From Streptomyces misionensis (GTDB lineage: Bacteria; Actinomycetota; Actinomycetes; Streptomycetales; Streptomycetaceae): a DNA stretch of 64,000 bases. Positions 8,024 through 15,834 of this stretch are shown here, piece after piece. The notes under the pieces are model-generated. The model was not told the origin of the DNA, did no database searches, and worked only from the letters and a program-made list of their open reading frames with translations. The DNA lies in the NCBI RefSeq assembly GCF_900104815.1, contig NZ_FNTD01000004.1, forward strand, positions 4,046,501 to 4,110,500, given 5' to 3'. The position numbers were made by a program, and so were the translations under genes. Within the stretch, counting starts at the first letter, position 1. Each line of letters starts with the position of its first letter.

Positions 8024-10396
8024 TCAACGGTCCACTCTCTCACCCGTCCCGGACGGGTCGGTGCTTTCCGGTGCGGTGTCCGGCGCAGGGTCACTCGGCT
8101 GCTCCGGGTCGTCTGCCCCGGAGGCGGAGTCGGACTCCCCCGGGAGACGGTCCCCGGGCCCGCCGGGGTTCCCCGGCTCGTCGGAGTGCTCCCCCGCCTC
8201 GCCCGGTCCGCCCTCCCCGGCCCGGCGGGCGGCCGCGCGCTTGCGCTGGGTGTACATCCGGAAGCCGGCGAGGACGAGGAGCAGCACACCGCCGCCGATG
8301 ACCAGCATCACCGTGGGCGTGACCTCGGTGACCTTCACGTCGAAGGTGACGGGGGCGCCGTACTCCTGGCCGTCCTCGGTGTACAGCTGGGCGATCACCG
8401 TCGCCCGGCCGTTGGCGTTGGCCGACGTGCTGAACTTCACCGACTGGGCGTGGCCGCCGGCGATGTCGACGGATTGCTCCGCGTAGGCCTTGCCGCCGAT
8501 CTTCAGACGGGTCGGCATGGTCGAGCTGAGGCGCAGCACCAGATGACCGACCGGCTGGACCAGGTTGTTCTGGACGGTCACCGGGATGGTCGCGCTGCGT
8601 CCGGAGAGCTTGGTCTCGGACTTGTCGATCAGCTTGACCTGCCGGGCCAGGTCGTCGAGCCACGACTCGACCCCGCTGCGGTAGCTGTCGCCCGCCTCTT
8701 CCTGGCCCCGCCACGACGTGGACATCCCGCGGTTTATGGCCCGCCCGAACGGGGTCACCACGCGGGACTGGTCGGAGAGGATCACCTGGAAGTTGTCGAG
8801 CTTGTCCTGGGTGCGGGCGATCTGCCCGAAGGCGGAGACCGGCAGCTCCTGGCGGCGCAGGGCGGAGGGGTAGGCGGAGGTCGAGGGGATGCGCGTGGTG
8901 GCGTTCGGGTCGGGCTTGGCCTTGGCCGCGGCGGTCAGGTCCTGGGCCTGGGACCACGTGCCGCCCTGGAGCGCCTTCACCGCCGTGGCCATCGCCTGTG
9001 CCTGGTCCGCGGTGGGCATGCGCTGCGGCGCGACGACGATGCTGCGCTGCTGGTCGGTCTGGGCGTTGATCTCCAGGCTCTGGGCCAGGAACTGCTGCAC
9101 GGCGAGCGTGGCCGGTCCCGCCTTGGTCAGATCGCCCTCGAAGGCCGTGGACAGCTTGGCGTCGGCGACGATCGCCGTGGTGCCACCGCCGACCGGCCGG
9201 GCCGCCGAGGGCGTGTACGACAGCCCGGCGGTGTCCTGGAGGCTGTCGCTGCGGGCGATCACCCGGTCGGCACCGGCGGAGGTCGCGACCCTCATGATCG
9301 ACGGGTCCACGGCGCCGTCCACGGGCCAGGCGTAGTCCGTGCTCGGTGTGACGTGGAGCACGGTCTTGACGGTGGTGGCGGCGACGTCGGTGGCGTCCTT
9401 GAGATGGCTCAGGGAGCCGGTGACGCTGGTGCCGCGGTGGGCGAGGGACGCCAGGTCCGGGTCGGCGAAGGGCAGCGCGACGACCTCCTTGCCCACGACC
9501 GCCTTCTGCAGATCGGCCAGCCACTGCTTGGCGAGCGCCTGGTGGTCCTTGGGCCCGGGCGTGGTGGTGTCGCCGTCGCCCGGCAGTCGGTAGTTGCCGG
9601 ATGCCATGGCGTCCACGGAGGCCAGCAGGTCCGGGTCGATCACCCAGGTGACGTCCAGGTCCTTGCCCAGGTCGACCATCCGGGCCAGGCGGCCGCCCGG
9701 CGCCAGCTCCTTGGCCAGGTCGTCGTTGAGGAACTCGGGCGTCTGCAGCTCCCCGGCGCCGGTCCTGGCCGTCAGATGGACGGTGGACAGCAGCGGCCAC
9801 AGGAACGTCGTCCGCGTCTTGGTGCCGGCGTCGGACGGCTGCCACGGCAGGAAGGTCCGCTGCACGCCGAGCAGCTGCTGCCAGGGCTGTGCGGAGGTCT
9901 GCCCGGACAGGGCGACCCCGAATTCATAGACGCCGTCCGCGCCGAGGTCCAGCTTGTCCACCGGGACCGAGATGCTGAAGTGCTCGGCGACGCCCGGCGC
10001 CAGCTTGGTGAACTTCTGCTCGTACTTGCCGCCGACCTCGGTGCCGGCGGCGCCCTGGAGATCGTCGGGATGGCGGGCCACCGCGCTGATCTCCGAGCGG
10101 GTGTTCAGCATCGGGCCGACCCGCAGACCCACGTGGGCACCGGTGACGGTCTGCTTGCCGTTGTTGGTCACCGTGCCGGAGACGGTCAGGGTGTCGCCGT
10201 CGGTGGGGGCGTTGGGGGTCAGGGAGTCCAGGGAGACCGACACCGGGTCCCCGGACGCCGCCTGGGCGGGTGCGGCGGCGGGCAGCTGGAGCAGCCCGGC
10301 CAGGAGTGGCACCCCGGCGAGCAGCGCTCCGGTGCGCCGCAGCCAGCGGCGCGCAGGTGAGGCACTGGTCCCCTGGAAGTCAGCCGCCTCGGCCAC
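8024..10396 (-). CDS. Exported, C-terminally membrane-anchored envelope protein (DUF6049-like)
   Basis: 790 residues. The N-terminal signal peptide has twin arginines (RRWLRR), a hydrophobic core and an APAQAA processing region near residue 47. A beta-rich domain with a conserved-looking VTNNGKQTVTGAHVGLR segment follows, then a large central region, then one C-terminal membrane helix (about 690-713) and a basic/acidic cytoplasmic tail rich in Gly, Glu and Pro. It belongs to the large actinobacterial proteins encoded beside murJ and the CCA enzyme (equivalent to Rv3909 in M. tuberculosis). Function is unknown; location and synteny suggest an envelope role. The start is GTG at 10394-10396. Confidence 0.7.
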   Translation of the reverse strand: MAEAADFQGTSASPARRWLRRTGALLAGVPLLAGLLQLPAAAPAQAASGDPVSVSLDSLTPNAPTDGDTLTVSGTVTNNGKQTVTGAHVGLRVGPMLNTRSEISAVARHPDDLQGAAGTEVGGKYEQKFTKLAPGVAEHFSISVPVDKLDLGADGVYEFGVALSGQTSAQPWQQLLGVQRTFLPWQPSDAGTKTRTTFLWPLLSTVHLTARTGAGELQTPEFLNDDLAKELAPGGRLARMVDLGKDLDVTWVIDPDLLASVDAMASGNYRLPGDGDTTTPGPKDHQALAKQWLADLQKAVVGKEVVALPFADPDLASLAHRGTSVTGSLSHLKDATDVAATTVKTVLHVTPSTDYAWPVDGAVDPSIMRVATSAGADRVIARSDSLQDTAGLSYTPSAARPVGGGTTAIVADAKLSTAFEGDLTKAGPATLAVQQFLAQSLEINAQTDQQRSIVVAPQRMPTADQAQAMATAVKALQGGTWSQAQDLTAAAKAKPDPNATTRIPSTSAYPSALRRQELPVSAFGQIARTQDKLDNFQVILSDQSRVVTPFGRAINRGMSTSWRGQEEAGDSYRSGVESWLDDLARQVKLIDKSETKLSGRSATIPVTVQNNLVQPVGHLVLRLSSTMPTRLKIGGKAYAEQSVDIAGGHAQSVKFSTSANANGRATVIAQLYTEDGQEYGAPVTFDVKVTEVTPTVMLVIGGGVLLLVLAGFRMYTQRKRAAARRAGEGGPGEAGEHSDEPGNPGGPGDRLPGESDSASGADDPEQPSDPAPDTAPESTDPSGTGERVDR

Positions 10397-10674
10397 GCGC
10401 TCGCCCGTCCCTCGTCGTCGTCAGTGGTCGTCGGAATGTGCGTCCCCGCATGGTAACGATGCGCGCCGAGCGGAAGTGCCGCGGTCTCCGTCACAAGATC
10501 GCCAAGCGGCGGCGACCCGTCCTCTATATCCAGTATCGAGGGGAGAGGAGGCGTACGCCGCAAGAGCAGTGCTTGCGCGGGTATGCCGGGAGCTGTCCGC
10601 ACCCCGCGCCGGGGGGTCGTCCCGGACCTTATGGGGGAGCCCTGGAGGGCCCGAGGCACGTACCCTCTTCTGTT
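10397..10674. other. Divergent intergenic region, DUF6049 gene / CCA enzyme
   Basis: About 280 bp between divergent genes must hold promoters for both directions. I see no convincing -10/-35 pair, operator or hairpin in it, and no credible short gene. Confidence 0.4.
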
Positions 10675-12117
10675 GTGCCGAACCCCAACGAAGACACTCC
10701 CTCCGCCCTGAGCCAGGCGCAGCAGCGCGCGGTCACCGAGCTGCTGCGGGTGGCGCCGGTCGCCGACGATCTCGCCCGCCGATTCCAGGAGGCCGGGTTC
10801 TCCCTCGCCCTGGTCGGCGGGTCGGTGCGCGACGCACTGCTCGGCCGGCTCGGCAACGATCTGGACTTCACCACCGACGCCCGCCCCGAGGACGTATTGA
10901 AGATCGTCCGGCCCTGGGCGGACGCCGTCTGGGAGGTGGGGATCGCCTTCGGCACCGTCGGCGCCCAGAAGGACGGCTATCAGATCGAGGTCACCACCTA
11001 CCGGTCGGAGGCGTACGACCGCACCTCGCGCAAGCCCGAGGTGTCCTACGGCGACTCCATCGAGGAGGATCTGGTCCGCCGGGACTTCACGGTCAACGCG
11101 ATGGCCGTGGCGCTGCCGGCGAAGGAGTTCATCGATCCGCACGGTGGCCTGGGCGACCTCGCGGCACGGGTGCTGCGGACGCCGGGCACCCCGGAGGACT
11201 CCTTCTCGGACGACCCGCTGCGGATGATGCGCGCCGCCCGCTTCGCCGCCCAGCTGGACTTCGAGGTCGCCCCCGAGGTCGTCTCCGCCATGACGGACAT
11301 GGCGGGACGCATCGAGATCGTCTCGGCGGAACGGGTCCGGGACGAGCTGAACAAGCTGATCCTCTCCGAGCACCCGCGCAAGGGGCTGACCCTGCTCGTC
11401 GACAGCGGGCTCGCCGGTCATGTGCTGCCCGAGCTGCCGGCGCTGCGCCTGGAGCGTGACGAGCACCACCGGCACAAGGACGTCTACGAGCACACCCTGA
11501 TCGTCCTGGAGCAGGCGATCGCGCTGGAGGAGAACGGCCCCGACCTCACGCTGCGGCTGGCCGCGCTGCTGCACGACATCGGCAAGCCGCGCACGCGCCG
11601 CTTCGAGAAGGACGGGCGGGTCTCCTTCCACCACCACGAGGTGGTCGGCGCCAAGATGACCAAGAAGCGCATGACCGCCCTGAAGTACTCCAACGAGCTG
11701 GTGAAGGACGTCTCGCGGCTGGTCGAGCTGCATCTGCGCTTCCACGGCTATGGCACCGGGGAGTGGACGGACTCGGCGGTCCGCCGCTACGTCCGTGACG
11801 CGGGCCCCCTGCTGGAGCGCCTGCACAAGCTGACCCGCTCCGACTGCACCACCCGCAACAAGCGGAAGGCGGCCGCGCTGTCCCGGGCCTATGACGGCCT
11901 GGAGGACCGCATCGCGCAGTTGCAGGAGCAGGAGGAGCTGGACGCGATCCGCCCGGACCTCGACGGCAACCAGATCATGGAGATCCTGGGCGTCGGCCCG
12001 GGCCCGGTGATCGGCAAGGCGTACAAGCACCTGCTGGAGCTGCGGCTGGAGAACGGTCCGATGGAGCACGACGCCGCGGTGGCCGCACTCAAGGAGTGGT
12101 GGGCCGGGCAGGACTGA
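10675..12117 (+). CDS. cca: CCA tRNA nucleotidyltransferase (HD-domain type)
   Basis: 480 residues from the GTG at 10675. The class II nucleotidyltransferase core shows LVGGSVRDALLG (about 47-57) and the catalytic D-x-D in NDLDFTTDA (D62, D64), followed by RRDFTVNAMA and the RMMRAARFAAQL neck motif. An HD phosphohydrolase domain follows, with LLHDIGKPRTRRF and HHHEVVGAKM (about 297-330). The enzyme builds or repairs the 3'-CCA of tRNAs. The Streptomyces homologue was long annotated as poly(A) polymerase pcnA; to my knowledge it behaves as a CCA enzyme. The chosen GTG has no strong ribosome-binding site, but homologues start near this point. The frame extends upstream without a better start. 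Confidence 0.9.
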   Translation: MPNPNEDTPSALSQAQQRAVTELLRVAPVADDLARRFQEAGFSLALVGGSVRDALLGRLGNDLDFTTDARPEDVLKIVRPWADAVWEVGIAFGTVGAQKDGYQIEVTTYRSEAYDRTSRKPEVSYGDSIEEDLVRRDFTVNAMAVALPAKEFIDPHGGLGDLAARVLRTPGTPEDSFSDDPLRMMRAARFAAQLDFEVAPEVVSAMTDMAGRIEIVSAERVRDELNKLILSEHPRKGLTLLVDSGLAGHVLPELPALRLERDEHHRHKDVYEHTLIVLEQAIALEENGPDLTLRLAALLHDIGKPRTRRFEKDGRVSFHHHEVVGAKMTKKRMTALKYSNELVKDVSRLVELHLRFHGYGTGEWTDSAVRRYVRDAGPLLERLHKLTRSDCTTRNKRKAAALSRAYDGLEDRIAQLQEQEELDAIRPDLDGNQIMEILGVGPGPVIGKAYKHLLELRLENGPMEHDAAVAALKEWWAGQD

Positions 12118-12134
12118 GCGGAGGGCCCGGCCGG

Positions 12135-12150
12135 TGTTTCACGTGAAACA
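12135..12150. other. parS: parS site 3 (perfect)
   Basis: TGTTTCACGTGAAACA, 16/16, lies 17 bp after the cca stop codon and 45 bp from the next parS site, making the tightest pair in the first half of the window. Confidence 0.95.
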
Positions 12151-12170
12151 TCCGCCGGGCGGGCCGTGCC

Positions 12171-12204
12171 GAGGGCCGATGTTTCACGTGAAACATCGGC
12201 CCTC
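12171..12204. terminator. Perfect 34-bp palindromic terminator with parS at its core
   Basis: Two 17-bp arms (12171-12187 and 12188-12204) are exact reverse complements and are flanked by CTTTCC. The arms begin GAGGGCCGATG and the centre is a parS site. The palindrome lies between the convergent cca and MFS genes, so it can end transcription from both sides while serving as a ParB site. Confidence 0.75.
12180..12195. other. parS: parS site 4 (perfect), provides stop codon of MFS gene
   Basis: A perfect 16-mer. The TGA stop of the leftward MFS gene (12184-12186 on the minus strand) and its last codons (Cys-Phe-Thr) are encoded by the parS sequence. Confidence 0.95.
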
Positions 12205-13485
12205 TTTCCGTGTCCCCGCCCCGCGCAGTCGCTCGAAGTACCCCAGGAAGACGGCCACGGCCGCGTAGATCACGGCCACCAGGGCGACCAGTGCCGGTGA
12301 TCGGCCGTCCGGCGGGAGTATCAGGGCGGCCACACCGGCGGCACCGACGAAGGCCACATTGAAGAGCACGTCGTAGACCGAGAAGACCCGGCCCCGGAAA
12401 CCGTCGTCCACGCCGGCCTGGACGATGGTGTCGGTGGCGATCTTGGCTCCCTGGGTGATCAGCCCCAGCACGAACACCGCGACGAGCAGCGGGGCGGTCG
12501 CGAAGGGCAGGCCCAGCGCGGGTTCCAGCAGCGCGGCCGACGCCGAGCACACCACGATCCAGCGGATCGGTCCCAGCCGTCCCGCCGCCCAGGGCGTCAC
12601 CACGGCCGCCGCGAAGAATCCCGCACCGGACAGGGCCAGGGCCAGGCCGAGCAGCCGCAGTCCCTCCTCGGGCGTCGCCGCGAGCGAGTAGCGGCACAGC
12701 ATGAGCAGCAGGACGAGGAGCGCGCCGTAGCAGAAGCGCATCAGCGTCATCGAGCCCAGCGCCCAGGCCGCGTCCCTGCGCCCCCGGGTGGCCAGATGCC
12801 TCATGGCCGCGAGCAGATCGCGTGCCGTGTCGGCGAGCGCGGTCATCAGATGCGGTTGCAGCTGTCGCCGGTCGGGACCGAGGAGGGAGGGGGCCATGCT
12901 CAGGGAGACGGCCGCCGCGCACAGGTAGAGAAAGGCACCCAGCAGCACCACCGCGGCGTCGGACCCCGAGGACAGCAGCCGTACCGCGAAGGCGAGTCCG
13001 CCGCCGACGGTCGCGGCGAGCGTGCCGGCCGTCGGGGACAGTGAGTTGGCGATCACCAGTCGCTCGGTGTCGACCACCCGGGGCAGGGCCGCGGACAGTC
13101 CGGCGAGGATGAAGCGGTTGACGGCCGTGACACACAGCGCTGAGGCGTAGAAGAGCCAGGCCGGTACCTGGCCCGCCATCAGTACGGCGGTCGCGACGGC
13201 CAGCAGCGCGCGCAGCAGATTGCCGTGGACGAACACCTGGCGGCGCCGCCAGCGGTCCAGCAGGACGCCCGCGAAGGGACCGACGAGTGAATAGGGGAGC
13301 AGCAGCACCGCCATCGCCGAGGCGATCGCGGCGGGCGAGGTCTGCTTCTCCGGGGAGAAGACGACATAGGCGGCGAGCGCGACCTGGTAGACCCCGTCGG
13401 CGCCCTGGGACAGCAGACGGACGTACAGCAGGCGCCGGAAGTACCGCAGGCGCAACAGGACGCGCAGGTCACGGACGACGGGCAT
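12184..13485 (-). CDS. MFS transporter (NreB/macrolide-efflux-like)
   Basis: 433 residues with about 12 hydrophobic segments. The first MFS loop motif is recognisable as GPFAGVLLDRWRRRQVFV (about residue 68), followed by a helix after HGNLLRALL. It is probably a proton-coupled exporter of the drug-efflux type; the substrate is unknown. The ATG at 13483-13485 (MPVVRDLRVLLRLRYFRR) was preferred over an upstream in-frame ATG because the upstream 38 residues would be encoded inside the ino1 terminator hairpin. The coding sequence ends in a parS site that supplies the stop codon. Confidence 0.85.
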   Translation of the reverse strand: MPVVRDLRVLLRLRYFRRLLYVRLLSQGADGVYQVALAAYVVFSPEKQTSPAAIASAMAVLLLPYSLVGPFAGVLLDRWRRRQVFVHGNLLRALLAVATAVLMAGQVPAWLFYASALCVTAVNRFILAGLSAALPRVVDTERLVIANSLSPTAGTLAATVGGGLAFAVRLLSSGSDAAVVLLGAFLYLCAAAVSLSMAPSLLGPDRRQLQPHLMTALADTARDLLAAMRHLATRGRRDAAWALGSMTLMRFCYGALLVLLLMLCRYSLAATPEEGLRLLGLALALSGAGFFAAAVVTPWAAGRLGPIRWIVVCSASAALLEPALGLPFATAPLLVAVFVLGLITQGAKIATDTIVQAGVDDGFRGRVFSVYDVLFNVAFVGAAGVAALILPPDGRSPALVALVAVIYAAVAVFLGYFERLRGAGTRKEGRCFT

Positions 13486-13508
13486 GGGGCTCAGCCTCAC
13501 ATATGCGG

Positions 13509-13538
13509 AAGGTCCCCGGGTCGGGACCCGGGGACCTT
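13509..13538 (-). terminator. Terminator downstream of ino1
   Basis: A 14-bp perfect stem (13509-13522 with 13525-13538) with a GG loop. It lies about 90 bp past the ino1 stop and just before the MFS start, separating the two leftward units. Confidence 0.75.
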
Positions 13539-13629
13539 CACAGCCCTGGCAGGAGCGATTTTTGTGCGAGCGGTTCCACGCCGGGGCGCGTCGCGTCACG
13601 CGCCGCCCGGCGCGCCGCGCCGGGCCGAG

Positions 13630-14712
13630 TTAGCGCTCGACCTCGCCGCGGATGAACTTCTCGACGTTCTCGCGGGCCTCGTCGTCGAAGTACTGGACCG
13701 GCGGGGACTTCATGAAGTAGGAGGACGCGGAGAGGACGGGACCACCGATGCCCCGGTCCTTCGCGATCTTCGCGGCACGCAGGGCGTCGATGATGACACC
13801 GGCGGAGTTCGGGGAGTCCCAGACCTCGAGCTTGTACTCCAGGTTCAGCGGAACGTCACCGAAGGCGCGGCCCTCGAGGCGGACGTACGCCCACTTGCGG
13901 TCGTCCAGCCAGGCCACGTAGTCGGACGGGCCGATGTGGACGTTCTTCTCGCCGAGGTCCCGGTCGGGGATCTGGGAGGTGACGGCCTGCGTCTTGGAGA
14001 TCTTCTTGGACTCGAGGCGCTCACGCTCGAGCATGTTCTTGAAGTCCATGTTGCCGCCGACGTTCAGCTGCATCGTGCGGTCCAGGATGACACCGCGGTC
14101 CTCGAACAGCTTGGCCATGACGCGGTGCGTGATGGTGGCGCCGACCTGGGACTTGATGTCGTCACCGACGATCGGCACACCGGCCTCGGTGAACTTGTCC
14201 GCCCACTCCTTGGTGCCGGCGATGAAGACCGGAAGGGCGTTGACGAAGGCGACCTTGGCGTCGATGGCGCACTGGGCGTAGAACTTCGCCGCGTCCTCGG
14301 AGCCGACCGGCAGGTAGCAGACCAGGACGTCGACCTGCTTGTCCTTCAGGATCTGGACGACGTCGACCGGCTCGGCGTCCGACTCCTCGATGGTGGCGCG
14401 GTAGTACTTGCCGAGGCCGTCGAGGGTGTGGCCGCGCTGCACGGTGATGCCGGTGTTCGGCACGTCGCAGATCTTGATGGTGTTGTTCTCGGAGGCGCCG
14501 ATGGCGTCCGCCAGGTCGAGGCCGACCTTCTTGGCGTCCACGTCGAACGCGGCCACGAACTCGATGTCACGCACGTGGTAGTCACCGAACTGCACGTGCA
14601 TCAGACCGGGGACCTTGGCCGCCGGGTCGGCGTCCTTGTAGTACTCGACTCCCTGCACCAGCGACGCGGCGCAGTTGCCCACGCCGACGATGGCTACGCG
14701 AACCGAACCCAT
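13630..14712 (-). CDS. ino1: myo-Inositol-1-phosphate synthase
   Basis: 360 residues. It converts glucose-6-phosphate to 1L-myo-inositol-1-phosphate, the precursor of phosphatidylinositol and mycothiol in actinomycetes. The N-terminal NAD-binding motif [13 protein letters not shown] is at about residues 9-21, followed by the archaeal/actinobacterial-type core with [30 protein letters not shown] and [10 protein letters not shown]. The length is typical of the short bacterial class. It is preceded by padR with 43 bp between, so padR-ino1 is probably one leftward operon and the PadR protein may autoregulate both. Confidence 0.95.
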   Translation of the reverse strand: MGSVRVAIVGVGNCAASLVQGVEYYKDADPAAKVPGLMHVQFGDYHVRDIEFVAAFDVDAKKVGLDLADAIGASENNTIKICDVPNTGITVQRGHTLDGLGKYYRATIEESDAEPVDVVQILKDKQVDVLVCYLPVGSEDAAKFYAQCAIDAKVAFVNALPVFIAGTKEWADKFTEAGVPIVGDDIKSQVGATITHRVMAKLFEDRGVILDRTMQLNVGGNMDFKNMLERERLESKKISKTQAVTSQIPDRDLGEKNVHIGPSDYVAWLDDRKWAYVRLEGRAFGDVPLNLEYKLEVWDSPNSAGVIIDALRAAKIAKDRGIGGPVLSASSYFMKSPPVQYFDDEARENVEKFIRGEVER

Positions 14713-14755
14713 TCCGGTTGCTCCCTGTGTGTACGAGTGAGGCCCTGACTGGGAC

Positions 14756-15439
14756 TCACGTGGCGGTGTCGTCGGGCGTATCCGTCCGGGAGGTGTCCCC
14801 CGGCCGGGGCAGGCCGCCCGTCGATCCAGTGGTGGTGTCCTGTTGAGCGGACCCCCCGGACGCGGAACCCCTCAGGTCCCGTCCGGCTCGCTCGCTCTCG
14901 ATGAGCTCGTTCAGCCAGCGCACTTCGCGCTCCACGGACTCCATCCCGTGGCGCTGGAGCTCAAGTGTGTAGTCGTCCAGCCGCTCCCGCGTACGAGCCA
15001 GGGAGGCGCGCATCTTCTCCAGGCGCTCCTCCAGGCGGCTGCGCCGGCCCTCCAGCACGCGCATGCGCACATCGCGCGAGGTCTGCCCGAAGAAGGCGAA
15101 CCGTGCGGCGAAGTGCTCGTCCTCGTACGCGTCGGGACCGGTCTGCGAGAGCAGGTCCTCGAAGTGCTCCTTACCTTCCGCCGTCAATCGATAGACGATC
15201 TTGGCGCGGCGTCCGGCGAGGGGAGCGGCGAGGGCGTCCTCGTGGGTGTTGCCGGGCTCCTCGGTCAACCAGCCGTTGGCGACCAGCGTCTTGAGGCAGG
15301 GATACAGGGTTCCGTAGCTGAACGCACGGAACACACCCAGGGACGTGTTGAGTCGTTTACGCAGCTCGTAGCCGTGCATGGGGGACTCGCGCAGCAGGCC
15401 GAGCACGGCGAACTCAAGGATGCCGGAACGCCGGCTCAT
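14756..15439 (-). CDS. PadR-family transcriptional regulator
   Basis: 227 residues. The winged-helix PadR domain spans about 5-100 ([38 protein letters not shown]), followed by an alpha-helical coiled-coil dimerisation region ([22 protein letters not shown] and a following WLNELI) and a disordered Ser/Gly/Thr tail. Next downstream is ino1. A 21-bp palindrome 73 bp upstream of its start is the obvious operator, placed to repress padR-ino1 and possibly the divergent penicillin-binding protein gene. The ligand is unknown. The link to inositol or cell-wall supply is inferred from position. Confidence 0.9.
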   Translation of the reverse strand: MSRRSGILEFAVLGLLRESPMHGYELRKRLNTSLGVFRAFSYGTLYPCLKTLVANGWLTEEPGNTHEDALAAPLAGRRAKIVYRLTAEGKEHFEDLLSQTGPDAYEDEHFAARFAFFGQTSRDVRMRVLEGRRSRLEERLEKMRASLARTRERLDDYTLELQRHGMESVEREVRWLNELIESERAGRDLRGSASGGSAQQDTTTGSTGGLPRPGDTSRTDTPDDTAT

Positions 15440-15511
15440 CGTCGCCTCCTCTCGGCCCGCGGGTCCTCCGCGGGTCTCTCCGTGCCTCTCAACGCGTCTT
15501 TATCTCGCGCT

Positions 15512-15532
15512 GATGTATCGACTCGATACATC
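15512..15532. promoter_or_regulatory. Palindromic operator, probably for the PadR regulator
   Basis: GATGTATCGA, one base, then TCGATACATC: a perfect 10-bp inverted repeat about 73 bp upstream of padR, in the padR/PBP divergent region. The ATGT...ACAT ends fit PadR operators. Assignment is by position. Confidence 0.65.
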
Positions 15533-15834
15533 CCGACGATAGAACGGCGTATCGCACGGGACAAGGGGGGCGGTGGTGAACGGGATCACATAACCGATTC
15601 GTAGGAGGCAACTTGCCTGGTTTGCGGTGAACTTCGGGGCTCGGCTGGTTTTGGCGGTGCGTAGTCTGTGCGGCATGCAGACCACCGGGAACCATGCGAC
15701 GCCTGGGGAGCGTCGTCGTCCCCGGTGCAGTACGGGTGAATGCGCGACCGACCGCATCCGTACGCCGGGGGGACCGGAAACCAGCCGCCGTTCCAGGCGC
15801 GCACGGGTGCGCCTGCCCGAGGAGTAATCGTTCG
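15533..15834. other. Intergenic region before the class A PBP gene
   Basis: About 300 bp on the PBP side of the padR operator. A TAGTCT hexamer at 15662-15667 could be a -10 element but lacks a clear -35 partner. An ATG-initiated 50-codon frame (15675-15827) has no recognisable features or good ribosome-binding site and is not called. Confidence 0.35.

Noticed and set aside
5353..8301. A 982-codon open frame on the plus strand
   Set aside because: It lies antisense to murJ and the pseudokinase gene, has an Arg/Gly-rich composition without domains and is a third-position artefact of very high GC coding DNA. The opposite strand has clear family motifs.
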